This document shows positions 22,113 to 33,366 of a stretch of DNA of 64,000 nucleotides, piece by piece (within the stretch, counting starts at the first letter, position 1; the number at the start of each line of letters is the position of its first letter). Made by a program: the position numbers and the translations under genes. The DNA lies in contig JAXBDG010000001.1 in the NCBI GenBank assembly GCA_036320915.1, positions 2,604,001 through 2,668,000 of the forward strand, written 5' to 3'. This DNA comes from Linnemannia elongata (Eukaryota > Mortierellomycota > Mortierellomycetes > Mortierellales > Mortierellaceae). The notes under the pieces are model-generated. The model searched no databases. It saw nothing but the letters and a program-made list of their open reading frames with translations, and was not told the origin of the DNA.

Positions 22113-23275
22113 TTGTGCGAATAAAGATCTACTCATGCTGTGAAAAGGCCAAAAGTATGTTTTTCTCTCGTTGCAATGTACTGTGTCATTTTATTAAGAA
22201 AAAAAAACTAAACTAGCTTCTCTAGCCATTCAAAAGAAACAGGAGTTCATAGAGTACCCGATGGCCGGTTGACAGATGCCCCTTCTTGGAGGAATTATAC
22301 GTTAGAGACCATAAGGAAGTCAACTCGATTTCTTGCTCGCCCTTTTACCGCATGAACGGCATGCATTAGACGCCGAACAATTGGATTTTGGAAGGAAGCA
22401 GAGGGACACAAAATAGCAGCAGTCGCAGGCTCTGTTAGAATATACCAAGGAATAAATGATGGTGGAGCCATTGCCGACACCTCAGTCGTAAGTAGATACG
22501 GTATCCTTGCCGGCAGCAGTGACCACCAGTACAATTGTCGTCGTTATAAAGCCAAGACCAGCACGGCACGGTTGCCATGGTGATGAGTATAAATCGGGTG
22601 AGCAAGTGAATGAAACGAGGGAAAATGTGAGAGGACACTATAATAAAGTACAGTCATATGAACCACTCACCTTACATTTTACCAGAGGGTGATGTTGCTC
22701 TCACACTGCAAAAAAAAATAAAATAAAAATACAAAGACTCCGCAGGACACCGTCAACCTCAAGTATGCCGCTAAAATAAAGGTATCATTCTTGGGGTCTC
22801 AGTACTGATAGTACCTGACTGATGTCACTGATAAAGGACGCCTAGAAGCGAGTTAGGAAGAAATGATGATCCTGTTAAGGTGTGTCCATGTTGGCGGGCA
22901 AGTAGTCAGCGCATTTAAAGCGTGAAGCCGGGTGCGACGATATAAACAAGAAACAAGCATGCAATGTGCATTTTAGACAAGGGAAATCGACATCTGACGG
23001 CTCACAGACAGACTGAGAGATAGAAAGTCACACTTGCATGCTTTTCTTTTTTTTTGCTCTGCACCTTTTTTCCCTCTCCCTCGTTTCCAAACTTCCAACG
23101 TACTCTCTCGACTGTTTTGTTCCTTCATTTGATCTCACACTCATCTTTGAATCACAACAAACGCTCAAACACTCACTCTCCCATTCACATTCACCAACAC
23201 ACCAAAGTCATTCACATATTTCTCCATTTCCTCTTTCCCCCCTCCGGACTCTTCTGTTAGCGAGTTACCCCACTC
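22113..23275. other. intergenic region
   Basis: No gene found. A minus frame near 22435-22638 contains CRQWLHHHL, which faintly echoes the F-box 'CRQW' motif. It lacks any other family feature and I do not call it. The last 200 bases form the CT/CA-rich leader of giant gene 2. Confidence 0.4.
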
Positions 23276-26200
23276 ATGACACCCCACCAACGTTTTCGAC
23301 AAGGCGACAAGGTCGACCTGCTCGCAGTCCGCAAGGACAAGAACACAGGAGAACTCTACAGTCGCCTCACAGATATCCAAAACACCTTTCCTAGCGCCCA
23401 GCGGTTCAAAGTCAATGGTGTCACTTTGAACTTCCTTGAAGACGATAACGAGCAGCTGTAAGAAATAATAGAATAAAGGAGTGGAAAATAATGTGTGTAT
23501 GTCCGCAATCACATTATGTTTCTCACACTTTTGTTGCTGGCTGCCTCCTCTCTCTTCTGCTATGTAGATATGAGCCCAAAAGGATTGCTCACTACCCTGA
23601 CGACACCATCGACATCATTGAAGGTCCTGTTCTTGCCCGTGCAAGTCCTCCTGTCCCTCTCTCCAGCACAGCCAGGACCCAGACCAGCATAGACAATCCA
23701 AGTCACCAATCTCAATTACCCTCAACTCGAGACTCGGATCTCTCTGTAGCCAGTCTCTCCCTAGAACAACCTGTCCCTCATTCAATCCCGAGCGCCCTCG
23801 TTCCCACCATCTCGCAACACCTCTTTTCCTCGTCCCAAATATCCAACCTTGTCACCCTACAAACAACATCCATCGCCCGTCCCATGGCAATGCTCTCAAC
23901 AATGGCGTCCAACATCACACAACTCCAGCAACAGATTGAACGCTCTACCGACCAGCAGTCAGCCTACCACCAGCAGCTACTGATACAACTTGTTCAGATG
24001 GTCGGTCAGATGAATGAGATGCTCCGGGAGCAGGCAGCGTCAAAGGAGAGGGAGGAGAGGATTCTGCAGGAACAGGCCGAATCCAAGGCCAGGGATGAAC
24101 AGATGCTCAAGATGCAGCAAGAGACGATCGACAGGCTGACTGTTAACCAGCAGCGAGTCGAAGCACTTCTCGTCCAGAACTACGAGCTGCACGAGTATCC
24201 GATACCCCGGCTGTTTGTTGTCCTTCCCGACTCCTTCAAGGATTGGGACCCCAGGAACTTTTTGATGGAGCGGTTCCGTCTGTTCTTCCTCTGCGAGTGT
24301 GGTGGCGACTGTGGTGCAGGTACAGGCAGTGACACAACGTCAGGTCAATGTAGCATCAAATCAGCAGCCTCCATCTCGTCGATCCCTGCCAGGAACAGCA
24401 TCCACCTCGCCAAGCATGAGGGGTACGAGCTATCGCGACCAACCGAGTTCTTCGATCAATATGGCCCCTACGTCCTCGGCATGCTCAAGATCTTGAAGCA
24501 TTGTTTGGCAGTTGCTGTTGTGGCTGCTCCAGTGGCTGCTCTGGCTGACAGTGGTCTCAAGGATGCCATGGACGGAGTCAAGTCGATGTCGGAAAGTACG
24601 ATGCAAGCCGTTGATATGTCGATCAACATCCTGGAGACCAAGCTGGGCGACGCCGATGCAACTGAAAACCCCGCAACCACCAAATCCAATGGTCAGGAAG
24701 ACAACACCATGTTTGAGAACCTTGCGGCACTCGAAGGAGCAGATCTTCGACGACTCGACACGTTCCTACGCAACAATGACCAGGACAAGATCCTAGGTAA
24801 CCTCTACCGGATCACTACAGAGCAAGGACATGTCAAGTGGGTCTGCTTCGAACACTATCAGGAAAAGTACCGCGCAACCGCGCTGGCGTCTTTTGTCCAG
24901 TCAGTTGAGACAGGGGGCGGCACCTACGACCCCCACCTCGGCCAGGTTACGATCAACCTCAAGTCCGGAACCACCTCCAAGGACTTTTTCCGCCGACTCG
25001 TAACTCAAGCTCCGGCTGTTCAAAGCCTGGATGTCACCCTGGACTGGAACTTTGGCTCTGCAGATCTGGTCACACTCGTCGATATGGTATCCAAGTCAAA
25101 TGTCAAGGTCGTCAAGCTGGATCTGCAGGACGATCACACCTCCAACACCACTATTGAATCGCTGCGGCCCGGTAAAGGTCGTTACCATTCTCTGCTCGGC
25201 CTCTTATCCAGCGCCAAGCTTCAGGGCCTGCAGTTCTCAAACCTCTACCTCCTCGGAACCCGTACATCGAACCTCCCCTCAGGCTTCAAGTCTTTGTGGA
25301 TCCAGAGCTTTTGCTTCAATGGAAGAATCGACGAGGAGGACCAATATCGCCTTACCAACATCGTCTCGCATTGCCCTCAACTGGTGGACTTAAGACTCGT
25401 CACTGACGTCTTGTGCGCCATGGTGTCGAGCCTGCAGCAGGCTGTGTTCTCCCTGAAAATGCTGCGGCGGCTGCATCTTAGTGGTCTACACATTGATCAA
25501 GACGGCACCATGAACGATTCCCTATCTATGAAGGAGATAGTTTACTACACTGACCTTGGGGATATTAAGGATTTGACCAAGACCATCCGACAATCGGGAC
25601 CAGCCCTTGAGGTTCTCATTCTCTACTCTTATACTGGAAAAGTCGTCGATATTTGTCCTGAGGATTCACCACCCATTCCGGTACCTGGTGGACGCGAGAG
25701 AGCACCCATTGAATATTTTTCCAATGTCTCTCACTTCTCTGCGCTCACCCATCTCGACCTCTCAATACCATTGACGCGTGGATCTCTCAAGCACCTGTCG
25801 GCTGTCTTGCCTCGCCTGGATCTCGTCCATTTTGGATGCAACAGTAATTCGCATGGGTTACTCCAGCACTGCAATCGCGCTTCGCTGAAGTCCCTCTCAA
25901 TATTGGACGCTAAAGATTTGCATCTGGAGCTTCTTTCGAACAGGGTGGACGGTGGGAATGATGCTCCTACCTGGGACGGACTCGAGCAGCTGTACATTCG
26001 AGATATAGCTGAATTCGCCTTGGTGCCCAAACTCCTTCTACAGAGCGCCCAATTGACTCGGCTATACTTGGATTTGGTTGACCCTGCATCGTTAATAGCG
26101 GTGATCCAAGCCGTCAACCTCTCCAAGCTCCAAGAAATATCCATTCGCAAGTCTTGGTACTATCCCATCGCTGAATCTACTCTCGCGAACAGGATCAACG

Positions 26201-26397
26201 AGTTCACAAAGTCTTTGGTGATTCGAGTGGACGAGTTTTCGTCCAAACAATATCTGGAACACGGCGGCACACCTAGAACTGCTGCTGGCTCTTTCGAGAC
26301 TCTGCCTCGTCATCGCGTAAGCAACTCGCACAACATGTTTTTTGGGGACCATCATTATCGCTTCCTACAGCACGTTCTGCCAGTGTACTCTTACTGA
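23276..26397 (+). CDS. giant family member 2: head, coiled coil, CxCx3C core, LRR tail
   Basis: Exons 23276-23457 and 23568-26397 give 1003 residues. The head (1-80) is MTPHQRFRQGDKVDLLAVRK with FKVNGVTLNFLEDDNEQ and YEPKRIAHYPDD. Residues about 180-262 are a coiled coil rich in Gln/Glu/Arg. The core begins at about 270 (YPIPRLFVVLPDSFKDWDPR), contains FLCECGGDC near 300-308 and IHLAKHEGYELSRPTEFFD near 338. The segment LAVAVVAAPVAALA is hydrophobic enough to insert into or lie on a membrane. ALEGADLRRLDTFLRNND and WVCFEHYQEKYR end the conserved part near 496, and the rest is RNI-like LRR. AATAAA is at 26474-26479. It is tail to tail with the F-box gene at 27545. Confidence 0.8.
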
Positions 26398-27210
26398 AGA
26401 TTCACCCTCTCCTTCCTTTCGTGTGTCTCTTTCTTCGCCTTCGTTTTCCTAACGTAACTGATTTGCGCTCACTAATAAAGCATGGTGCTAAAAAAAGTCG
26501 AGATCGCTATTGCCTTGGTGTGCGCATTATTAACACCATCAACGAAAAATATTAATGAAAAAATATAAAGGTATTTTACAGTAGCAACAAAACCTCCAAA
26601 ATAACAAATAATAAGATCAAAAAAACAACGCAAGGTTCACGAACACCAAGCCTGCTGTTTCCCTGCGGAACAGACCTCTAAACAGCGGATCGTCAATGCC
26701 CGGCCATCTCCATTCCGGAGCCATTGCCTAGTTTCGACCTAAGGACATGACTTGACGCAAATCCTAAAGTGTGCTCAAACGATGGAGGCGACCCTCGATC
26801 ACCCAAATCATCCTACGACTATTCTTGCTATCACAATCTCCATAGCTTCCTTTTTACTCTCTCTTCGATCACAGCAATCTCATGCTTTCCGCCTACTTTT
26901 TTTCCAATTCTGCTTTTCCATGTCAATATCAACACCATTTTGTTCTTACGGGAATCAAAATGAGCTTTCACCTGAGAAACACGACCTAGGTTCCGGTGGC
27001 AGCTTTGAGCTACCACAGATCTGAGAACTCTCTCAGGACTTTGCTCAAAATTTCCACCAATACCAAGTCACCCGAGCTTGTGGAGAACAACAAAATTCCT
27101 TATTGCTCACCTCCTACAGCATACCTTGATCGCCCTGTCGTGACCGTCCCAGAAACGGAGGTTGTTGAACGAAATATCTGAAGGAGAAGAGCCTGAAAGC
27201 GATAAGAAGC
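26398..27210. other. intergenic, probably decayed coding sequence
   Basis: Short coding-looking pieces change frame several times (for example 26996-27181, with VENNKIPYCSPPTAYLDRP). I cannot join them into a gene and recognise no family. Confidence 0.3.
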
Positions 27211-27444
27211 CATTCGTCACTGAATCTTTTCCCCCAGCATGTCTCTCGGGAGTTTAACGGAGTTTTGAACGACCTCCAGAAAACCCGAGTCCGTCGTTTG
27301 ATGTGGATATCAGGTTTTCAGTGGATGCAGCTTGACAACTTCTGCCCCTTATCTAAACTCAAGCGACTATCTTTTGGACTGGAGACGTTCCAACTAATCA
27401 AGAATGCGACGACAGGAAAGGTGCATACGGGCGACTTACACTAG
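27211..27444 (+). pseudogene. LRR gene remnant
   Basis: A 77-codon frame without its own start reads VLNDLQKTRVRRLMWI, then MQLDNFCPLSKLKRLSFGLETF. This is the leucine spacing of an RNI/LRR protein, and it ends at a TAG. Upstream, similar pieces lie in other frames. It is probably the dead 3' end of an LRR gene between giant gene 2 and the F-box gene. Confidence 0.4.
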
Positions 27445-27544
27445 TAGAATCAACAAAATCCACGTTCAACACCAATGGCAACCAGAACTTTTTTTCTTTG
27501 CACTGCAAATCGTATGGTCGGTGCCGAGTGTATTTATTTCACAA

Positions 27545-29560
27545 TCAAGAAGAGGCAGACGTCCAGCTCAACAGCTTGGCCATCAGTCCGACTGGAGGAC
27601 TGCGGAACAAGGCTTTTATCTCGTTCTCTGGGTTTCGCTCATGGTGAAGACCACAAGCAACCTTGAATAGCTCCGGCAAAATAATGTACTCGTCAGTATC
27701 CATCTCTGCGACCGTATCCACCACGTCCTGAAGAAGACCCAGGTTCTTTAATCCTGTCACCACTTCCTCATCGTCCGCTCTTGGACCAAGGATCTCATCC
27801 ACAATGCCTGCATTCTTCTCGACACGATCTGCCTCCAACATTGACTCCTCTCTCAGCTTAGATGCCCACCCTTCAACAATCTCTCGCCTTTTAGCCCGAT
27901 GCTCCTCCGTCCTCCCAAACTGCGCCAACCAGTTCAACTCCGAGGGGCTCTGACAGAAAAACTTCCCGTGAATGATCCAAAGACGCTCCAGATGCCGGAG
28001 TTTCGAAAGCAAACACAGCCCTCCCTCCAGAACATAGGGCTCGTATTTGGTCCACCAGCTTCTTGGACTTGGGAGATTACAGAAATGTGGAAATCGAACC
28101 CGAAGGTCGATGAGCTGTGGACAGACTGTGGCGATGTATCCATAGAGAATCCTGGAATGATGCTTGCCTTTCTTGATAGCCCGGTCATGCAGGTGTAGTT
28201 CCAAGTGGAGTGTTTGCAGTCCGCGACAGATCCAGATCCCGGGCACGTTGATTGGAAGCGGGGATCGCTGTGTATCCTCTTGCCACCACTCCTGCCCATA
28301 GTCAGTGGACTCAAGTGTGGGATATAAAGGGATACGGCGATGCACATCCATAAAGTCAGTCATGCAGGCCATCTTTAGGGTCCTGAGGTGTCGAAGGTTG
28401 GGGCACTCGCAGAGTAGTTGGTGCAGAGGTCGGGCTGTGTACGGAAGTTTTCCGTACATGTTCCATCCGTCCAGAGCACAGCCCAAATACCTCGGCAGTA
28501 GAATCTCGAGCGAGGTCAGGAAGACTGGTTGCTCCTTCAGGAAGGCGACAACCTTGGGTGTCAGGTCGTAGTATAGGAAGGTACGCTCCTTGGTGTTGGG
28601 ACAGATGGTCAGGTCCGTTTCGAGTGGTAGGAGGTCATGGCAGTGATGCCAATGTTCCCCATAAAAGAGCTGCTTGCGCGGGAGCGAGAGCGACAGCAGA
28701 TGGGCGCGAAATCGATCCCAGTCCCAGTGCTCCGAGATGCGCTCGGCGTAGTACTTATCGTGCCGAATAAGCTTGAGGGTTTCGAGGTCAGGAGTAATTG
28801 TGAGCAGATCCTCGACCCAGGATTGTGGAGCACGAAGATTGGTGAGAACCAGGGACCGGAGCGGCAAACGAGTCGGGAGAACGTCCTTAATTTGGTCGGT
28901 GTATGGGTCTTGAACAATGACATTGTAGTTACCACTACACAAGTCCAAAGACTCTAGGAGGGGACAGGCGACAAGGATTCTTGCGATATCAATATGAAAC
29001 TCCCAGAACTTATCAATTTTTAGACTTGTCAAGGTCGCTGGAAAGGCGAGTGAATTAATCCATTCATCCTTAAAGTCGCCCGAAGAAATTATTAATTCGC
29101 GGAGTGGATGACTAAATCCATTGATAGGGCGCGATCGTAACACGGTCTTGACCAAGGTACCAACAGCGGTTCCCAAAAGAGCGAATGGACTGCATCCTTT
29201 GGAGGCCTGCATGCCTTGAAGGAGACTTTGAAGGTCGGGACTCTTCCAACTGATCTTTGTCTGGGTATTATTAAGAACGAGACGTTCGGCACCGGCAAGT
29301 CGGGTGAGGGCCTTGTAGGGCGAAGAGTGCTTCCAGCGGACGTCCCAAATGACTTCACGAAGGAGACGGTGGTGGTTGAGATATAGCCATTTGCGGCAAA
29401 CGAGGATGATGGTCCTGAGAGAGCGTTGGTTGAGGAAGGAAAAGATGTGCTGTAGTAGTTCTGGAACGTCCAGAGGGGAGTTGGGGTGATTTGGTGAAGA
29501 AGGTGTTGAGGGAAGCGGCGACTGGGGGTGCTTGGCGAAAGGACTGAGCCTTAAAACCAT
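27545..29560 (-). CDS. F-box/LRR-type protein
   Basis: Single exon, 671 residues. The head is MVLRLSPFAKHPQSP, and the F-box lies at residues about 27-73 (SPLDVPELLQHIFSFLNQ, IILVCRKWLYLNHH, VIWD). The LRR region includes SWVEDLLTITPDLETLKLI, a very conserved centre (HWDWDRFRAHLLSLSLPRKQ, GEHWHH, ERTFLYYDLTPKVVAFLKEQ), GIWICRGLQTLHLELHLHD and GYIATVCPQLIDLRV. The end carries KNLGLLQDVVDTVAEMDTDEY. The closest relative is the gene at 59865: the centre is almost identical at DNA level while both ends differ much more. The minus-strand AATAAA lies at 27533-27538. Likely role: SCF substrate adaptor. Confidence 0.85.
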   Translation of the reverse strand: MVLRLSPFAKHPQSPLPSTPSSPNHPNSPLDVPELLQHIFSFLNQRSLRTIILVCRKWLYLNHHRLLREVIWDVRWKHSSPYKALTRLAGAERLVLNNTQTKISWKSPDLQSLLQGMQASKGCSPFALLGTAVGTLVKTVLRSRPINGFSHPLRELIISSGDFKDEWINSLAFPATLTSLKIDKFWEFHIDIARILVACPLLESLDLCSGNYNVIVQDPYTDQIKDVLPTRLPLRSLVLTNLRAPQSWVEDLLTITPDLETLKLIRHDKYYAERISEHWDWDRFRAHLLSLSLPRKQLFYGEHWHHCHDLLPLETDLTICPNTKERTFLYYDLTPKVVAFLKEQPVFLTSLEILLPRYLGCALDGWNMYGKLPYTARPLHQLLCECPNLRHLRTLKMACMTDFMDVHRRIPLYPTLESTDYGQEWWQEDTQRSPLPINVPGIWICRGLQTLHLELHLHDRAIKKGKHHSRILYGYIATVCPQLIDLRVRFPHFCNLPSPRSWWTKYEPYVLEGGLCLLSKLRHLERLWIIHGKFFCQSPSELNWLAQFGRTEEHRAKRREIVEGWASKLREESMLEADRVEKNAGIVDEILGPRADDEEVVTGLKNLGLLQDVVDTVAEMDTDEYIILPELFKVACGLHHERNPENEIKALFRSPPVGLMAKLLSWTSASS

Positions 29561-30305
29561 TTTCTTTGTGTTTGTGTTGGGGAAAAAGGTGGGAGAAGCG
29601 ATAATAAGTTGTTATTTTTATGTTCGAAAGGACAATCGTGGCAGAGGCAACGTCTTCTGAGAAATGAGAGTATAGGAGAGAAGATAATGATGAAAAAAGA
29701 AGGAATGAATGAGGGTAATGTAATGGTAGAGAAGCGAATGGCGTTCAACTGAATGAAAATGGGGGGTGAATATGGAATTGAATGAAAGGACGGAAGGAAG
29801 GGAGAAGAAAAACAAAGTCAAAAGCGGAGGAAAGAATAGTGAGTAAAGGAATAATGATGAAGTGATTCTGTGCGGCGAGTAGAAAGTGAGCTGACCATGC
29901 AAATGGGAGGAGAGCGAGGCGACACAGCCCATCATTCCTTTGGCGGCCAAAAGGCATTGCACTGCCTCTTGGATCAAATGTCAGCAACGTCATAAAGCAC
30001 ACACAATTTGACAAATACTGTGGTAGGCACACAGGTGCTTTTGTGGCAAAAAAGTATCTTTTTCTTATCCTTGACGCGAACCGTTAGGGAAGTGCTTGTT
30101 ATGAGCCGCCCTGCAGGAAAACTCAGCAACTGACATCTTGTAGCGATGTGTTCTTGTTAGAGTGTGTTGATGTGTTAGTGTGTTGGTGCGTTGGTGTTAG
30201 TTTTGTGGCGAAGAACAAAGATGCAAAGAAAAAAAAAGACGAAAAAGATGACAGAAAGAATAGACAGAAGGGAAATACAAGGTATTAATACCCAATAGGC
30301 AGAAA
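29561..30305. other. F-box promoter region, duplicated near 54.4-55.1 kb
   Basis: Upstream sequence of the 27545 gene. Blocks such as GAATGAATG..GTAATGTAATGG, TTCAACTGAATGAAA and GACATCTTGTAGCGA recur in the same order at 54560-55090 upstream of the truncated F-box gene. This shows a shared ancestral duplication. No gene here. Confidence 0.55.
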
Positions 30306-30595
30306 CGAATTTCATTTTCCTTCTAGCTTTAAGGTTGCTTTTACGTAGCCGACCTAGGTTAAAGACATTGTCAGGTGGGGAGTTTGGCTGGGGCGGCACA
30401 TCTGTTGAAAGATAATGCAGGCGTCCTAAGGAGGACTCGTCCTGAACAGAAATCTCGAGTAGAACAAAAAGGTAACAGTCCCCTTGATTTTGATTTTCAG
30501 TGTGAATACAAACCATGAAAGTGTGGCCTATCGATCCTTTAGTCCCTGGTAATTTCAGGCTAGAGATGCCAGAAAAGTTACCTCAGGGACGAGCC
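30306..30595 (+). pseudogene. 28S rRNA fragment (5' side of an interrupted copy)
   Basis: The sequence follows fungal 28S rRNA near its 3' third. GAATTTCATTTTCC, GACATTGTCAGGTGGGGAG, CAGTGTGAATACAAACCATG and CCAGAAAAGTTACC are in order with few differences. Similarity stops after CAGGGA. The expected next bases (TAACTGGC...) appear only 3.75 kb further on, at 34349. Confidence 0.85.
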
Positions 30596-30709
30596 GGTCC
30601 TTAATGGCTCCAGTCTGACCACTTTTCATGTGATCCAAAATGCGGTGCAGGCACAGGTGAAATGGGAAAAGGTTCGTTGGAGGAGTCTTTATTAGACTTT
30701 ATGTGACCC

Positions 30710-30937
30710 TTAGGCCACATGTCCCAATAGCGTCGGCCATAATGTAACCCCCTTGGACAAGCATCCCAGGGGCCCAGAAATGTCGGCCTTAAACCCAGAT
30801 ATTGCATTTATACAGGCGGCTCCAAGCTTCTTGACAGGTTTAACCGCTTCGTCTTCAACTACATCATATGTATTAGGTATCGGTGCTGCTATCACAATTG
30901 AGAGCAACAGTAGTGCAATTGCATGCTTCCAAAGCAT
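30710..30937 (-). CDS. small secreted protein, 75 residues
   Basis: The N-terminus MLWKHAIALLLLSIVIAAPIP is a textbook signal peptide with cleavage after Ala near residue 18-20. The mature part is about 57 residues with two cysteines (AACINAIS, PLGCLSK). No family is recognised. A minus-strand AATAAA lies near 30690, about 20 bases after the stop, which supports a real transcript. The gene sits inside the insertion that splits a 28S rRNA copy, between the left 28S piece and the pogo element. It could be an effector-like secreted protein, which is inference only. Confidence 0.55.
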   Translation of the reverse strand: MLWKHAIALLLLSIVIAAPIPNTYDVVEDEAVKPVKKLGAACINAISGFKADISGPLGCLSKGVTLWPTLLGHVA

Positions 30938-31312
30938 ATTGCTATGAGCTGTCGAGTTGTCAATGAAAATTGTTAGTGTGCTAATAACGATTAAAAGTGA
31001 ATGTTACTAGTACAGAACAGTATAACTTACAAAAAAATTTTACCAGGTGGAAGGTTTGAAAATTATAGTTTGGAGAGAAGGGAAAAGATTATACAGTCAA
31101 ACCTCCCCTATAGCATACTCTCATATAGCATAAACCTCCCCTATAGCATATTTTTTTTTTGAAAAATGAAATTTAGACTGGGCTTATAGCATACCATGTG
31201 GGTATGCTATCGACCTCTCCTATAGCATGTCGACCTTGTTGCAATATGCTATAAGCAATTGAGTAGTGTATTGAGTATTCGCATATTTATTCCAACTCTG
31301 TTGACCTATATC

Positions 31313-33275
31313 CTACTGGAGCCGAAAGAACGAATGGAGGGCGGGTTGAGTCATGCTCGAAAGGATGCTCTTGTGCAGGGCTTCACGCCAACCCTTCAAT
31401 TTCTTGAGTGTAACTGCAAAGGTGTCTCCTTCTTCAGGGTATTCAATCGGGCCAAGATCTCCATCGATGTACTGCATAGTGAGATCGATGGCAGCAAGAA
31501 TCTCTGCCCTGCTTGGCAATGGGGGTTCATCATCTTGCTCCTCGTCCTCCTCTTCCTCCTCTTACCCCTCGTCCTCTCCGTTGTCCTTATCCATCCTGTC
31601 AGTTCCGTCAACAGGGCAAGGCCAACAACTCAGTGTCGCTCAGTTGGATATGTATGCTCCCGTTCTCGCCCACTGGATCAATGAACGCCTCTCGAGGAAT
31701 CCGCAGGTCCTTTGGAAGTAGGCTTAGGTTATGATCGATATCATCAAAGGCCTCCTGCAAATGTTGGTCGATTGAAGGGATCTCGTTGCTGGGACCCATC
31801 AAGTTGGTGTGGTTGAAGCAGTTCCTGATCTTGGCCGACTCAATAGAAGCCCACGCTCGTCTGCTCCAAGCCATCGCTTGCAAAACATGGACCTTGTAGA
31901 TGTTGCGTTCTCCTCGATCTGCTTTGTTGACAGCGCCCCTGGGAGTGGCGACGACGATAATGACATTTGAAAGCAGCAATAATCCCTGCATCCATGGGTT
32001 GAATTTCTGACGTCATATTTGGCGGAAGCATCAATATGGTGATATTGTTGAGGGTCAATCCTGTGTAGTTGTGGGAAGAAGCATTGTCAAGAATCAAAAG
32101 GATATTTCGGTTCCCGACCTGCATTGCCCTATCAAACTTCTTCAACCAGGACCGAAAAATGACACCTTCATCATTTATCAATAAATCAATCTAGAACATA
32201 ATAATGAATGGTTGCTCCGTCCTTGTCTATAATATCTGTATTACCTGTCATCCAAGCCTTGCTGTTGTGGTAGTATTGAAGCCCAAGCTGACTGGCAGTC
32301 TTGCGGCCAAAGCACTTGGGGTTTACTGCGGTTCCGATAAAAAGTAGCGGTCTCTTGTCTGTTCCAGTCGCGTTCGACGTCAATGCAATAGAGATTCTTG
32401 ACTTGGACTTTTTGAACCCGGCGACTTTGCCGGATGCAATCGTGCGAGTGGGTGCAAGACAATAGTAGAGTCCAGTCTCGTCCATGTTGTAAACATCTTC
32501 GGGGGCGAACTGAGCGATCGTTTGTTGTAACATCGGTAAGGCTGCTTGTAAGGCTGCTTGGTCCACAGATCCTGACTCTCCATGCAACTTGATAGACTGG
32601 AGGTTGTGTCGCTTGATGAACTTTTGAAGCCATCCTGTAGAAAAGGTCGGGCAGGGTGTCCTAGTCTCACTGAGTTGCTTGCCCTTTTCAATGATAATAT
32701 TGCCGGTGACAGCCACCCCTATCCTCTGACAATTCAAAACCCAGGCGGCAAGCTCATCGTCCAGTTGCTTGTTGGTGACCTCGTTTACTCGCTTTGAATC
32801 CAATTGAGATGGGGTCAAGTTATTGAGCGTTTTTTTTTTTTGGAGAATACGACTAAGTGCCGGTTGCTGGATGGGTCTTGATAATTTAAATTCTTGCATA
32901 CCCCATACACCTAAAGCCTTCTGTGATATTCCTCCCCCTTCAAACCTCTCACAAAGTCGTTTTCTCTGCTCGTTGGTAAGAGAACTTTTCGCACACTACA
33001 CAAAAAGTTATGGTGCAGACATATTAGAATTTGCTTGTGATCTATCAAGCAAGGTTTGAGAAATATCTGACATCGCTTACCCTTTTTGCGGAAGTTTGTT
33101 TTGCAGCTGTTATCCCTTGCGTAGGCGTAGACTCTTCTGCTTCAGATGAGGACTCTGACGACGAAGCAGCAGGAATGGGAGAGGAAGCGATGCTCCTCGA
33201 AAACAACTCATCAGGCGACTCCATGGTAGAATGAGGCGATGTCATCTCCGTACAGGTGGTGCGCGCGCACCTCAT
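31313..33275 (-). pseudogene. pogo/Tigger transposase (CENP-B HTH + DDE_1), decayed
   Basis: Exon 1 is 33275-33081, exon 2 is 32995-32245 and exon 3 starts at 32165, with GT..AG introns of 85 and 79 bases. The CENP-B-type helix-turn-helix is LTNEQRKRLCERFEGGGISQ onward, then CENPB-like TGWLQKFIKRHN. The DDE_1 catalytic part shows VYNMDETGLYYCL, ILLILDNASSHN and SEIQPMDAGIIAAFK, so all three acidic residues (D, D, D) are present. After that the frame breaks near 31950 (continuing as YKVHVLQAMAWSRRAWASI) and again near 31625. An acidic linker there contains a stop, and the tail LPSRAEILAAIDLTMQYI ends at 31313. Two frameshifts and a stop make it inactive as it stands. Confidence 0.8.
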
Positions 33276-33366
33276 TTAGAAAGTTGTTAAGGGGCGTGTT
33301 CAATTTTATTAAGGGCTACGTGATTGCGGCTTAGCCTTGTAGCATATCCTCTCCTATAGCATATCA

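Noticed and set aside
22435..22638. Minus frame with CRQWLHHHL, possible F-box trace
   Set aside because: Only one short motif matches; no helix before it and no LRR after it.
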